Source: Prevotellaceae bacterium
Lineage (GTDB): Bacteria > Bacteroidota > Bacteroidia > Bacteroidales > Bacteroidaceae
NCBI GenBank assembly: GCA_015256945.1
Contig: JABZLB010000013.1
Coordinates: 1-64,000, forward strand
Direction: 5' to 3'
Length of the DNA stretch: 64,000 nucleotides
The notes beneath the pieces were generated by a model, which was not told where the DNA came from, searched no databases, and saw nothing but the letters and a program-made list of their open reading frames with translations. Every line of letters begins with the position of its first letter. The stretch's first letter is position 1. Position numbers and translations under genes: made by a program. This document shows, one piece after another, positions 16,499-25,859 of the stretch.

Positions 16499-18562
16499 AT
16501 GGCTCGCTCTATAACGAAAAAGAAACCCATTGGCATAGTAGCACGTGATAAATATTTGCAGCCTTTCGAAGCCGCAATACAGGGAAGGCACGACCATGCT
16601 TTATGGAAGCTGAACCAATTAACGCGTAATGGCGAAATAACACTGTCTGATTTTGCAAACGGATACGAATATTTCGGATTGCATCGTAACCGTGACGGGT
16701 GGGTATTTAGGGAGTGGGCTCCCAATGCTACCGATATTTTTCTGGTAGGCGACTTTAATAATTGGACCGAAAGTGAAGCATACAGGTGTCATCGTATTGA
16801 AGGAACGGGCAATTGGGAATTGCGTTTACCGCCGCAATCAGTATCGCATGGCAATCTGTATAAAATGCATGTAAAGTGGGAAGGAGGCAGTGGAGAACGT
16901 ATTCCTGCATGGACAACGCGTGTTGTTCAGGACGAAATGACAAAGATTTTTTCGGCTCAGGTATGGGCTCCGAAAGAAGAATACCAGTGGAAGGATAGTG
17001 ATATTACTGCCAAAAACGGTAGAAAACGCAGAGCCTTCACACCGCAAAAAGACCCCCTGCTTATATATGAATGTCATGTGGGTATGGCGCAGGATGCCGA
17101 AAAGGTTGGCACATATGCCGAGTTTAGAGACAATATTCTTCCTCGCGTTGCATCGGCAGGCTATAACGCCATACAAATAATGGCGATACAGGAGCATCCT
17201 TATTACGGAAGCTTTGGGTATCATGTCAGCTCCTTTTTCGCCCCATCCAGCAGGTTTGGAACACCTGAAGAGCTGAAGTCGCTTGTGGATACGGCTCATC
17301 AAATGGGCATTTCCGTGATTATGGACTTGGTGCATTCTCATGCCGTTAAGAATGAAATAGAAGGGCTTGGCAACCTTGCGGGCGACGCTAATCAATATTT
17401 TTATTCCGGCGAAAGGCATGAACATCCAGCTTGGGACAGCCTATGCTTCGACTATGGTAAGGATGAAGTGATCCATTTTCTGTTGTCAAACTGTAAGTAT
17501 TGGCTCAAAGAGTTTCACTTTGACGGCTTTCGTTTCGATGGCGTTACATCGATGTTGTATTACAGTCATGGCCTCGGCGAGGCCTTTACAGGCTATCAAG
17601 ACTATTTCAATGGGCATGAAGACGACAACGCCATTTGCTATCTTACGCTTGCAAATGAGCTGATTCATCAGGTAAAACCAAAGGCAATAACCATTGCTGA
17701 GGAAGTAAGCGGCATGCCCGGACTGGCTGCAAAGGTAAAAGACGGGGGCTATGGCTTCGACTATCGCCTCGCTATGAACATCCCTGATTATTGGATTCGC
17801 ACAATAAAAGAGCTTAAAGATGAAGACTGGAAGCCCAGCAGCATCTTCTGGGAAGTAAAGAATCGTCGTGCCGATGAGAAGACAATAAGCTACTGTGAAA
17901 GCCATGATCAGGCACTTGTAGGCGATAAAACCATTATATTCAGGCTTATAGATGCTGACATGTATTGGCATTTCAAGCATGGAGATGAAACGAATCTTGT
18001 GCACCGTGGCATTGCATTGCACAAGATGATAAGGCTTGTTACGCTTGCTTCTATCAATGGAGGCTACCTCAATTTTATGGGAAATGAGTTCGGTCACCCC
18101 GAATGGATTGACTTTCCACGTGAGGGAAACGGATGGAGTCATAAGTATGCGCGTCGTCAATGGAACCTTGTTGACAATAAAGAATTGGATTATCATTTCC
18201 TCTCCGACTTTGATAAAGCCATGATAAAGGCCGTCGAGAGCGAGAAACACTTTAATTTAACGCCTGTCGAAGAGGTGTGGCATAACGATGATGACCAAAT
18301 ACTTGCATTCAGACGAGGGGCGCTTTTGTTTGTATTTAACTTTTCACCTACACGCTCGTATGCCGATTACGGATTCCTTGTCAAGGCCGGAGAGTATGAG
18401 GTTATGCTGAACACGGATGCAAAGAACTTTGGCGGAAACGGACTTGCAGACGATAATGTAAAGCACTTTACAAACTTTGACCCGCTTTATGAGAAGGTAA
18501 TGAAGGGATGGTTAAAATTATACATTCCAGCGCGGTCAGCGTTAATCTTAAGAGAAAAATAA
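16499..18562 (+). CDS. glgB: 1,4-alpha-glucan branching enzyme (GH13)
   Basis: The 687-residue cytosolic enzyme makes alpha-1,6 branches in glycogen. It has an N-terminal CBM48-like domain (DGWVFREWAPNATDIFLVGDFNNW, read in parts) and a GH13 barrel with SHAVKN, FDGFRFDGVTSM (nucleophile Asp), TIAEEVSGMPG (acid/base Glu) and YCESHDQ. FMGNEFGHPEWIDFPR near residue 530 resembles the eukaryote-like branching enzymes found in Bacteroidetes. The start was set at ATG 16499, after the MORN gene stop; the frame is open back to 16454, overlapping that gene. It is followed 15 bases later by a membrane-protein gene. Confidence 0.93.
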   Translation: MARSITKKKPIGIVARDKYLQPFEAAIQGRHDHALWKLNQLTRNGEITLSDFANGYEYFGLHRNRDGWVFREWAPNATDIFLVGDFNNWTESEAYRCHRIEGTGNWELRLPPQSVSHGNLYKMHVKWEGGSGERIPAWTTRVVQDEMTKIFSAQVWAPKEEYQWKDSDITAKNGRKRRAFTPQKDPLLIYECHVGMAQDAEKVGTYAEFRDNILPRVASAGYNAIQIMAIQEHPYYGSFGYHVSSFFAPSSRFGTPEELKSLVDTAHQMGISVIMDLVHSHAVKNEIEGLGNLAGDANQYFYSGERHEHPAWDSLCFDYGKDEVIHFLLSNCKYWLKEFHFDGFRFDGVTSMLYYSHGLGEAFTGYQDYFNGHEDDNAICYLTLANELIHQVKPKAITIAEEVSGMPGLAAKVKDGGYGFDYRLAMNIPDYWIRTIKELKDEDWKPSSIFWEVKNRRADEKTISYCESHDQALVGDKTIIFRLIDADMYWHFKHGDETNLVHRGIALHKMIRLVTLASINGGYLNFMGNEFGHPEWIDFPREGNGWSHKYARRQWNLVDNKELDYHFLSDFDKAMIKAVESEKHFNLTPVEEVWHNDDDQILAFRRGALLFVFNFSPTRSYADYGFLVKAGEYEVMLNTDAKNFGGNGLADDNVKHFTNFDPLYEKVMKGWLKLYIPARSALILREK

Positions 18563-18577
18563 ATAAAGATAGAGTCG

Positions 18578-19747
18578 ATGAATAATTTTAAAAAGGACGA
18601 TACATTGAAAATGCGTTTGTTGTGTACCGTTCTTTTCCTGTCATTTACATTTGTATACCTATACTTTTACCAGGCAGACATACTGGCTGTTGCCCAGCAC
18701 GTCATATCAAATGGTACTACACATTATAACCGTACGATAGGAGCGGTTATCATAACTGTTACACTCTGGCTTATTCAACTGGCTATTTTTTCGTATACCC
18801 AATTGCGAAGACGTACATATGTCCTCACTTTTGTGCCGTCGCTATTGCTTTTAGGCATCCTTACCGACGTGTCACCGCAGATAGATCATGAAAGTTATCT
18901 GGGAAATTGGTTATGGCTTTTTCCCCTCCTAATGGCATGCTATGCCGGAGTTTTATGGGTAGTGAGACATTTTGAATCCGTGGAAACCACTGTAAATAGC
19001 GTGGGATTATTTTCCCGGACAGTCTGGATTAATTTGCTTCAACTTCAGCTTCTCTTCTTTATGGTATGTTGCATTGGTTGCAACGACAAGGTTTTTCATT
19101 ATAGAATGAGAGTTGAAAACGATATGATTTCGTACAATTACCGCCACGCTACCCAAGTTGGTGCTGATGCTTTAGCCACTGACAGCAGTCTTACAATGTT
19201 GCGAATATGGGCCCTTTCTGAGCAAAACCAGTTGGGAGAGCGTTTATTTGAATATCCCCTTACAGGTGGTTCCGATGCCATGTTACCCAACGGACGTACG
19301 GTAAAACTGATGATGGCATCCGAGGCTAAGCTCTATAAGCATCTGGGTGTAGTGTTTCGTCAGAAGATGTCGCCAATGAAATATCTGTTAAAGTTACACG
19401 AAAGGCATTATGCTACCAGGGCTGCTCACGACTGGTTGCTGTGTGCTTATCTGCTTGATGGCAATATTGACGGCTTTGCACGAAATATAAAACGGTTCTA
19501 TAATATTGCAGATTCATTACCCAAGCATTATCGCGAGGCACTGATTCTATATCGGCATCTGCATGAACATCCGTTGTTTTTATATCGTAGTTCAGTAATG
19601 GATGCCGACTATGATGACTATATGGACATCATTCATAAATCGCACACCATGGCAGAGCGCAGGTATCAGCTTCGTCAAAACTATGGTAAAACCTACTGGT
19701 TTTACTACTTTGAGCTTCTGCATAACCGCGACAGAACAAGTCGATAA
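18578..19747 (+). CDS. Multi-pass membrane protein of unknown function (possibly DUF6057-like)
   Basis: The 389-residue protein has about four to five hydrophobic segments in the first 180 residues (TVLFLSFTFVYLYFY, VIITVTLWLIQLAIF, WLFPLLMACYAGVLW, LLQLQLLFFMVCCIG). A soluble C-terminal half resembles helical repeat sequence and is rich in His, Arg and Tyr. The N-terminal wording FVYLYFYQADI recalls the Bacteroidales DUF6057 proteins, but I cannot confirm this. It lies 15 bases after glgB and is probably in the same operon. Confidence 0.7.
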   Translation: MNNFKKDDTLKMRLLCTVLFLSFTFVYLYFYQADILAVAQHVISNGTTHYNRTIGAVIITVTLWLIQLAIFSYTQLRRRTYVLTFVPSLLLLGILTDVSPQIDHESYLGNWLWLFPLLMACYAGVLWVVRHFESVETTVNSVGLFSRTVWINLLQLQLLFFMVCCIGCNDKVFHYRMRVENDMISYNYRHATQVGADALATDSSLTMLRIWALSEQNQLGERLFEYPLTGGSDAMLPNGRTVKLMMASEAKLYKHLGVVFRQKMSPMKYLLKLHERHYATRAAHDWLLCAYLLDGNIDGFARNIKRFYNIADSLPKHYREALILYRHLHEHPLFLYRSSVMDADYDDYMDIIHKSHTMAERRYQLRQNYGKTYWFYYFELLHNRDRTSR

Positions 19748-19754
19748 TGTTATT

Positions 19755-20792
19755 TTAGTATTGTCTTAACGCGCTAAGCAGCAGCAGGTTCTCGTTTTTT
19801 GTTCCAATTGTAATTCTTAAACAATTGTTGCATAAGGCAACATCCGACAGGTTACTTACGCAAATACCCTTTTCAATAAGGTAGTTGTAAACGGCTTTTG
19901 CATTCGTCATTTTTACAAGAATAAAGTTGGCTTGCGACGTGTATACCCGCTCACAGTAGGGCAATTCTGCAAAAGCAAGCAAAAGACGGCTACGTTCCTG
20001 GCAGATAATACTTACAAATTTATCAGTCTCCGAGCCGTCTCTGAGTATCTCAACGGCCTGTTCTTGTGTGGGCTTACTGATATTATAAGGGTATTTTACG
20101 GCGTTAAACAGTTTGATAATATCGGGTGAAGAATAAGCTGTTCCAATATTTAGTGCAGCGCATCCCCACGAATTGTTCATGGTGTTTAGCACAATTATAT
20201 TAGGAAATTCATCAATCCTGTTACGGAAAACTGGTTCGGTTGAGAAATCACTATACGATTCGTCTATAACCACTATACCGTCAAAGCCCCTTAATATCTC
20301 CTCCATTTGTTCACCATTAAGGTTATTTCCCGTGGGGTTATTGGGTGAACACAGCCATATTATTTTTGTATTCTTGTCGCATGCCGACAGCAACTTGCAC
20401 GCATGCAGTTCAAAATTGTCGTCGAGAGCAACGGAACGATACTCTACATCGTTTATATTGGCAAGTTTTTTATATACACTATCAGTTGGCTCTATGGCAA
20501 CAACGTTGTCTTTCTGTGGCTGGCAGAAGATACGAAAACATAAGTCGGCCGCCTCATGTATACCGTTACCAACAAATATTTTTGACGGCATAACATCCCT
20601 GATACGTGCAAGTTCTGTTTTGAGTTCGTGCTGAAGCGAATCAGGATAGCGGTTTAACGGCCAGTTATAAGGATTTTCATCGGCATCGAGAAGAATTTTA
20701 TCATCCCCCTTTGCCGTTGCCTTTGAAGATTCATCATTTGTGGCAAGTTCCCATATACTGGTACGAACAAGCTCATGTAACGGTTTCATCAT
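19755..20792 (-). CDS. HisC-like class I/II aminotransferase homologue lacking the PLP lysine
   Basis: The 345-residue protein has the fold I and sequence layout of histidinol-phosphate aminotransferase: KPLHELVR at the start, LDADENPYNWP, VGNGIHEAAD, SPNNPTGN, and VIDESYSDF (Asp177, Tyr180). A C-terminal LRITIGT carries the substrate Arg. But the TFSKAWGLAGLRLG-type PLP site reads TMNNSWGCAALNIG. Asn207 stands where the Schiff-base Lys is expected and Asn215 where the PLP-phosphate Arg is expected, eight residues later as in HisC. No his genes are nearby. It is therefore likely a pseudoenzyme or an altered-function paralogue. The codons read cleanly (AAC AAT) in an intact gene. Start ATG 20792 or 20789. 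Confidence 0.8.
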   Translation of the reverse strand: MMKPLHELVRTSIWELATNDESSKATAKGDDKILLDADENPYNWPLNRYPDSLQHELKTELARIRDVMPSKIFVGNGIHEAADLCFRIFCQPQKDNVVAIEPTDSVYKKLANINDVEYRSVALDDNFELHACKLLSACDKNTKIIWLCSPNNPTGNNLNGEQMEEILRGFDGIVVIDESYSDFSTEPVFRNRIDEFPNIIVLNTMNNSWGCAALNIGTAYSSPDIIKLFNAVKYPYNISKPTQEQAVEILRDGSETDKFVSIICQERSRLLLAFAELPYCERVYTSQANFILVKMTNAKAVYNYLIEKGICVSNLSDVALCNNCLRITIGTKNENLLLLSALRQY

Positions 20793-20888
20793 AGCTTTAA
20801 ATGGTAACTTTCGTATTATTCCTTGCAAAAATAGCCATTTTAATATGTAAATACAATAAAGTTCGTAATTTTGTATAGCATTTGTGAT

Positions 20889-22070
20889 ATGAAAACAAAA
20901 CTTCTTACCTCTCTGTTGTTTCTGACATCAATATTGTTTATTTCGTGTTCCGGACAGAAAAAGAAACAGCTTACTCCATGGGGTACATCCATGGATAGTG
21001 ATTCTGTTCAGTCGGAGAAAACTTACCGTCTTGATGATATTATAAGTAACGGAGAGCTGATTATGCTTACGTTATCGGGACCTGATACTTACTATGATTA
21101 TCATGGTCGGGGAATGGGTTTGCAATATTTACTGTGCGAAAAGTTTGCCCAAAAGATAGGAGTGTCGCTGCGTGTAGATGTATGTCGCGACACGTTAGAG
21201 CTGGAACGAAAGCTGCGTAACGGCGAAGCTGATATTGCTGCCTTGCAGTTATCCAGACCCGTAAAAGGGCTTTTATTTACGCAGGTTAAGGCTAATCGTA
21301 ACATGACGGGGTGGGCAGTGAATGCCGATAATGCTGAACTCGCCGATTCTCTAAACCGATGGTTTAAGCCGCAGATGGTGAAGGGTATGCAGAAGGAAGA
21401 AGATTTTCTGCTCTCAACACGTAGTATTCAGCGGCATGTTTATTCGCCTATGCTGAATCGTTCGGGTGGCGTAATATCACGTTATGACCGTTATTTCCAG
21501 ATGTATGCACCGCTGGCACGTCTCGACTGGCGGCTTATGGCTGCTCAATGCTATCAGGAATCGTGTTTCGATCCCAATGCGAAATCGTGGGCCGGGGCTT
21601 GCGGTTTGATGCAGATTATGCCTGTAACGGCCGACCATTTGGGCTTGCCGCGTTCGGAAATGTTCAATCCCGAACAGAATATTGCAGCTTCAGCCCGCTA
21701 CATGCAAGAGTTAGGCGGCCACTATACCGATGTACCACTGCCTGAACGCGTGTTTTTTCAGCTTGCAAGTTATAATGGAGGCTTCTTCCATATCAGGGAT
21801 GCCATGGCGCTTGCACGAAAGAACGGGCGTAACCCTCACCGCTGGGACGACGTTGCCGAGTATGTACTTAAGCTTAGTGATGCGGCTTATTATCGCGACC
21901 CTGTGGTGAAACACGGCTATATGCGTGGCAAGGAGACGGTAGGATACGTAAGTCGTATTCGCGACCGATGGATGCAATATCGCGGTATGGCTAAAGGAGG
22001 GGTAGTGATGGGCGGTGGTACCATTGTGGCTCCACAGCGTGCAGGCAAGAACTATAAGTGGCATTTGTGA
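20889..22070 (+). CDS. MltF-like membrane-bound lytic transglycosylase
   Basis: The 393-residue lipoprotein (lipobox FISC, Cys about 20) has an N-terminal substrate-binding-protein-like domain (MGLQYLLCEKFAQKIGV, GEADIAALQL). A C-terminal SLT goose-lysozyme domain follows, with AQCYQESCFDPNAKSWAGACGLMQIMP; Glu224 is the expected catalytic residue. ASYNGGFFHI and later segments complete the domain. It would cleave peptidoglycan to 1,6-anhydro products at the outer membrane. The N-terminal domain is shorter than in E. coli MltF. A -7-like TAATTTTG at 20866-20873 gives a very short leader. Confidence 0.88.
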   Translation: MKTKLLTSLLFLTSILFISCSGQKKKQLTPWGTSMDSDSVQSEKTYRLDDIISNGELIMLTLSGPDTYYDYHGRGMGLQYLLCEKFAQKIGVSLRVDVCRDTLELERKLRNGEADIAALQLSRPVKGLLFTQVKANRNMTGWAVNADNAELADSLNRWFKPQMVKGMQKEEDFLLSTRSIQRHVYSPMLNRSGGVISRYDRYFQMYAPLARLDWRLMAAQCYQESCFDPNAKSWAGACGLMQIMPVTADHLGLPRSEMFNPEQNIAASARYMQELGGHYTDVPLPERVFFQLASYNGGFFHIRDAMALARKNGRNPHRWDDVAEYVLKLSDAAYYRDPVVKHGYMRGKETVGYVSRIRDRWMQYRGMAKGGVVMGGGTIVAPQRAGKNYKWHL

Positions 22071-22112
22071 TGCTTAAATGATGTTTTGTTGCCGGTTTTT
22101 TGGTGTAAGGTT

Positions 22113-22204
22113 CATTGTTCGGCGGCCGTCAGCAGTGTTGCTGGCGGCCGCCGAACAATGTGTATGACGTTCGTCGTACGCGCTGTTGACGGACGCCGAA
22201 CGAC
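22113..22204 (-). repeat. Interspersed double-palindrome repeat, copy B
   Basis: This 92-bp member of the GACGGCCGTC family is the most diverged. The first hairpin is GGCGGCCGTC...GGCGGCCGCC; the second is eroded (GACGTTCGTC...GACGGACGCC). It lies between convergent genes, 43 bases after the MltF-like stop. Its orientation is that of copies C and E, opposite to A and D. The rest of the 22071-22389 gap holds only the terminator listed separately. Confidence 0.88.
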
Positions 22205-22304
22205 AAACAAAAAGGCGTAAGTATACTGGCAGAGCGATGTTAACCCTGAAGCGTAGTGTGCTAATGGCATTACCATCAGCTTGTTATCTGTGGTTGTGTA
22301 AAAT

Positions 22305-22342
22305 GCAAACGAGGATACCCGTTCATGAGTATCCTCGTTTGC
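22305..22342 (-). terminator. Terminator of the M6 protease gene
   Basis: A perfect 13-bp stem (22305-22317 with 22330-22342) lies 48 bases beyond the minus-strand stop codon. On the minus strand it is followed by ATTTTAC; it may work in both directions. Confidence 0.65.
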
Positions 22343-22389
22343 CTGTGATGTATATCCGCTGCCTTTTGGGCCAGAAGACAACCATATTG

Positions 22390-24018
22390 TTATTTAATAA
22401 CAACTTTCTTTTTATTATAAATATAAACGCCGGCAGGTAAGTTGTGCAGGCTCTTGCCCATATATCGGCTATCAATTGAATATACCTCATTTACAGGTGT
22501 ATCCTGCTTCCTGATGGTGTGTATGCCTGTGGTAAAGTCGTTGATAAAGTCGAACGATATGTTACCACCGCTGTTTGTAATGTTTTTGAGAGCTTTGTTA
22601 ACCTTATGAAAGGATGAACCGGCTGCAATTAAAGGATTAGTACCGTTGAACCAGAAAAAGTTTGGCAGCTTAAGTGTATCATTAAGTACGGTAATATTGT
22701 TGGGACCGGCAAACAAATCGCCTTTTAGGCTGGCCAGGTAATTGGGCCTGTTTGCTACAATATAGCTCGAAAGAAGAGCTCCGTCAGCCGGAACCACAGC
22801 CATACCAGGCTGTCCGGCTACGTTGTTAAGATGGGTATCGATATGAATTGCGCTTACATTCTTTTCGTTTACATGATATACCAGCAAGCCGGTAGCGGGC
22901 ATTTTCTGTCCCCATCCAATGTGCTGTATATTCTCTAACAGGAAGTATTCGTTTTCTTCTTCAGGGTTCGTTATTTTTAATGCCGACCGCGACTCACCCG
23001 TAGTACGATTTAAGTTGTAGGTGTTATCGGAGGTAAGTTCCTGGATATTCATATCCCAGCCAAACAAATTCTTCTCCCATGCTGTGTAGGGTGCAGGACA
23101 ATAGCCGTTATAAATGTATTCGCCGCCATCCATTAAATCCCAGTATTCCATCTCCTGATCGTTGACATAGGCCGACGATGTTGTAGGATAGTTGTCAGGA
23201 AGACCCATAGTATGCGACAGCTCATGGCAGGTAGTACCCACACCTGTAATCATCCACCTTTTGTTGCTATTGCTTACAAGCTTCGGTGTAAGCTCGCCGG
23301 CCATGCTGTACCAGCCAATGTTCAGACCCTTAAAAGTACCTGATGTGTAATGGGTTTTTGCCCAGACGGTGTTGCCTCCGCCGCCAAAGTTCTGGCCTGG
23401 ACCTGCATAAATGATATAAACACAATCAATATTTCCGTCATGATTGCCGTCAAATACGCTGACATCATTAATGCTGTCTTCCACCAGTGCCAGAGCATCG
23501 CGAACCAGTTGTGCCGGATTTTCATCGAATGTATTATTTTCGTTTGAGCCTCCATAATAAGTCATGTTCTGCGGTAACGTAACGGGGCCGTACACATCAA
23601 ATATGGGTTTAAAGATGCCGTTGCTTACATCGCTGAAGTATTTGCGCACACTTCCGTAGTTTCGATAGTTACCATTACCAAAGTCTTCGAGTGCACCTTC
23701 GTGGTTAAAGAACTGATTGAAGGTGGCTTTTGGATTTTGTACGCTGATGGCCGAATCTTTATAGTTGACCAGAATAGTCAGAATGTGGGGTGTACCATTG
23801 TGTGTAAGATATTGGGGCGTACGCGTACCTATACCTCTTACCCTCATATAGGCAGGCTGTTCATCGTGTACATGGTGCCGTGGCACAATGTCATCGGCCT
23901 CGGGTGTGCCCCATACGGGCGGGTCAACCTTTTGTCCAAAAACGTTTGTTACCTTGCCTTGTCCCCACGATGACAGCGTAAGGCTAAGTAAAAAAGCTAT
24001 AAAAAATTGTCGTTTCAT
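22390..24018 (-). CDS. M6-family secreted metalloprotease with C-terminal sorting-type tail
   Basis: The 542-residue protein has a signal peptide (ending SWGQG). Its M6 (immune inhibitor A-like) peptidase domain has CHELSHTMGLPD; His265-Glu266-x-x-His269 is the zinc motif. FGQKVDPPVWG and the ILVNYKD segment are typical of this Bacteroidetes group. The last 35 residues (NLPAGVYIYNKKKVVIK) resemble the C-terminal signals of type IX secretion substrates, suggesting surface export; this is inference. ATG 24018 was chosen over an upstream in-frame start that overlaps the previous gene. The EFR1 gene ends 16 bases upstream, implying one transcript. Confidence 0.85.
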   Translation of the reverse strand: MKRQFFIAFLLSLTLSSWGQGKVTNVFGQKVDPPVWGTPEADDIVPRHHVHDEQPAYMRVRGIGTRTPQYLTHNGTPHILTILVNYKDSAISVQNPKATFNQFFNHEGALEDFGNGNYRNYGSVRKYFSDVSNGIFKPIFDVYGPVTLPQNMTYYGGSNENNTFDENPAQLVRDALALVEDSINDVSVFDGNHDGNIDCVYIIYAGPGQNFGGGGNTVWAKTHYTSGTFKGLNIGWYSMAGELTPKLVSNSNKRWMITGVGTTCHELSHTMGLPDNYPTTSSAYVNDQEMEYWDLMDGGEYIYNGYCPAPYTAWEKNLFGWDMNIQELTSDNTYNLNRTTGESRSALKITNPEEENEYFLLENIQHIGWGQKMPATGLLVYHVNEKNVSAIHIDTHLNNVAGQPGMAVVPADGALLSSYIVANRPNYLASLKGDLFAGPNNITVLNDTLKLPNFFWFNGTNPLIAAGSSFHKVNKALKNITNSGGNISFDFINDFTTGIHTIRKQDTPVNEVYSIDSRYMGKSLHNLPAGVYIYNKKKVVIK

Positions 24019-24034
24019 ATCGTAAAATATTAAT

Positions 24035-24814
24035 TTATAACTTGTGTTTCTTATAAAAATATTGTCCTTTCTTCTGTGTTTGCCGGCCATATTCTATGGC
24101 ATGGTGCGGACAATGATGGTAGCAGCTGAAACATACTGTGCAGCTGTTGTTATGTTTCCATGCCGGCTCATAGCCCAATCCGCCGTTTATATCATGTGTG
24201 GGACATACGTCTTTACAAATGCCACATTTCACACAGCGGGTGTGGTTAACATGGAATGGCTTGTCGGTGATGAGATATTTTGCAAAGAAACTTCCTATCA
24301 GATGAGAGTTAACCAGGGGCCACCGGCCTTTATGGAGGCTGGCTGTGTTGTTTTGTCGTTTTTCGATAACGCCAATATATTGGTTCAATTCGTATATGGC
24401 CTGTTGCTTTTTGGACCGTTCCTTCTCTATCTTGTCGACGTCCATGAAAGGTAATCCTACATACGACTCGGGCATAATAAGTGTGAAAGCAGCATCTAAA
24501 TGCAGGTTAACCTGCTGTAAGTCTTGTCTTAAATAGGCAAAAGTTTCGCCAATTGTGTCGCCCGCCGTGCAGATAGCGTACACATATTCGGGTGGGGTTT
24601 CAACTACAAGACGCTGTATAAACTGGCGTACAACAACGGGTGGTCGCCATCCGTGCACGGGAAAGCAGAAACCGACAGCCTCATGCGGAGCCGGCTTAAT
24701 CAGGAAGTTGTTGTCAAGATAGTCGGGAATGAAGACAAGTTTGTCGTTGAGTGCCAGAGCGGTTGTTTCGGCAGCCCATGCCGTATTGCCTGTACCCGAG
24801 AAGTAAAATATCAT
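24035..24814 (-). CDS. EFR1-type flavodoxin/ferredoxin fusion protein
   Basis: The 259-residue protein starts with a flavodoxin-like FMN site (IFYFSGTGNTAWAAE, residues 2-16). It ends with two 4Fe-4S motifs, CVKCGICKDVCP and CTVCFSCYHHCP (about residues 195-240). This arrangement defines the EFR1 family of cytosolic electron carriers. The electron partner is not known, and pairing with a secreted protease gene downstream gives no obvious functional link. The gene starts at ATG 24814. Confidence 0.88.
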   Translation of the reverse strand: MIFYFSGTGNTAWAAETTALALNDKLVFIPDYLDNNFLIKPAPHEAVGFCFPVHGWRPPVVVRQFIQRLVVETPPEYVYAICTAGDTIGETFAYLRQDLQQVNLHLDAAFTLIMPESYVGLPFMDVDKIEKERSKKQQAIYELNQYIGVIEKRQNNTASLHKGRWPLVNSHLIGSFFAKYLITDKPFHVNHTRCVKCGICKDVCPTHDINGGLGYEPAWKHNNSCTVCFSCYHHCPHHAIEYGRQTQKKGQYFYKKHKL

Positions 24815-24892
24815 ATTTATTGATCTCTTAACCGTATAAGTGAGAGGCCTTTGTATTTATTTTTCTACTTAGTTGTTTTGTACTGCTTTATA

Positions 24893-25819
24893 TTACACGG
24901 TAGTCGGGTTATATTTTGCCATCGTATTTTTCTGCTCTATGCGAGCTTCTATGCTGCCGGCGGCATAATAAAACACGAAACTTGCCCATGTAACCACATA
25001 TACAATAATAAATTGAACAAAGATGTTTGTACCGATGAAAATTGCAGGGAACAGTGATGGCAACGTATCAGCATCGCCTATAAATACACCCGTTTTGTCG
25101 AAAAATAATGACAACATCAGTATAATGACGGGCAGATAGCATACTGCCATTATAACCATTTCGATGATACCGGTTAATAATGCAAGCATAAAAAGGAGAT
25201 GCCAGTGTTTCCATCCTGCAATATATTGGCTCATAAAGGTTTTTGATAAAGTTTGTTTGTCGTCGATAAGATATTTAAAGGCAGAGTAGAGTAGCGGAAT
25301 GAAAATGACAACAAACAGCATGAAGCATGCTGAAACAGCTAATACTGCCGTGTTGAACCAGCTTGTAACCGCATCTTGTTCGGCAGGGGTTATACCGTGA
25401 TTAGCAGGCGAATGGAGTTGCAGAACAATGAAAATGACACCAAGAATAAGGGTAACCAAAACGCTTGTTACAAATAGTGTAAGCTTTATTTTTGCTTCAC
25501 GCCATATACAATATTTTATATTTTGTTTTGTAATGAGCGATAATATGGTACCAGAATGCCATATCAAGGCAGCAAAAGAACACAGATAAGTAATAACGAT
25601 AACTGCTGTTTTTATGGCAGCGTATGGTAGAGATGGGGAAAGAAGAAGGTCGATTCCCGAAGAAAATATAAAGTAACCGAATATTGAACTGGCAATGGAG
25701 AAGAGTAAAGCGGGTAGCCATGTTCGTTTTAAGATGGTTGCAATATTTGAGATGAAAAGCGCAAAGGCAGCTTCCATACAGCTTACCAACCCTCTGATTT
25801 TATAAAGATCTGATTCCAT
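24893..25819 (-). CDS. Integral membrane protein of unknown function
   Basis: The 308-residue protein has six or more hydrophobic segments (for example LLFSIASSIFGYFIFSSGI, AVIVITYLCSFAALIW, FVTSVLVTLILGVIFIVL, and FIIVYVVTWASFVFYYAAG near the end) with little else recognisable. I do not recognise the family. The start at ATG 25819 (MESDLYKIRG) was preferred over 25834. It shares the minus strand with the TrmH-like gene 40 bases upstream, so they may be co-transcribed. Confidence 0.75.
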   Translation of the reverse strand: MESDLYKIRGLVSCMEAAFALFISNIATILKRTWLPALLFSIASSIFGYFIFSSGIDLLLSPSLPYAAIKTAVIVITYLCSFAALIWHSGTILSLITKQNIKYCIWREAKIKLTLFVTSVLVTLILGVIFIVLQLHSPANHGITPAEQDAVTSWFNTAVLAVSACFMLFVVIFIPLLYSAFKYLIDDKQTLSKTFMSQYIAGWKHWHLLFMLALLTGIIEMVIMAVCYLPVIILMLSLFFDKTGVFIGDADTLPSLFPAIFIGTNIFVQFIIVYVVTWASFVFYYAAGSIEARIEQKNTMAKYNPTTV

Positions 25820-25859
25820 ATTTTCAATAAACAAAGTATTGATTCGCTTAATTTACAAT

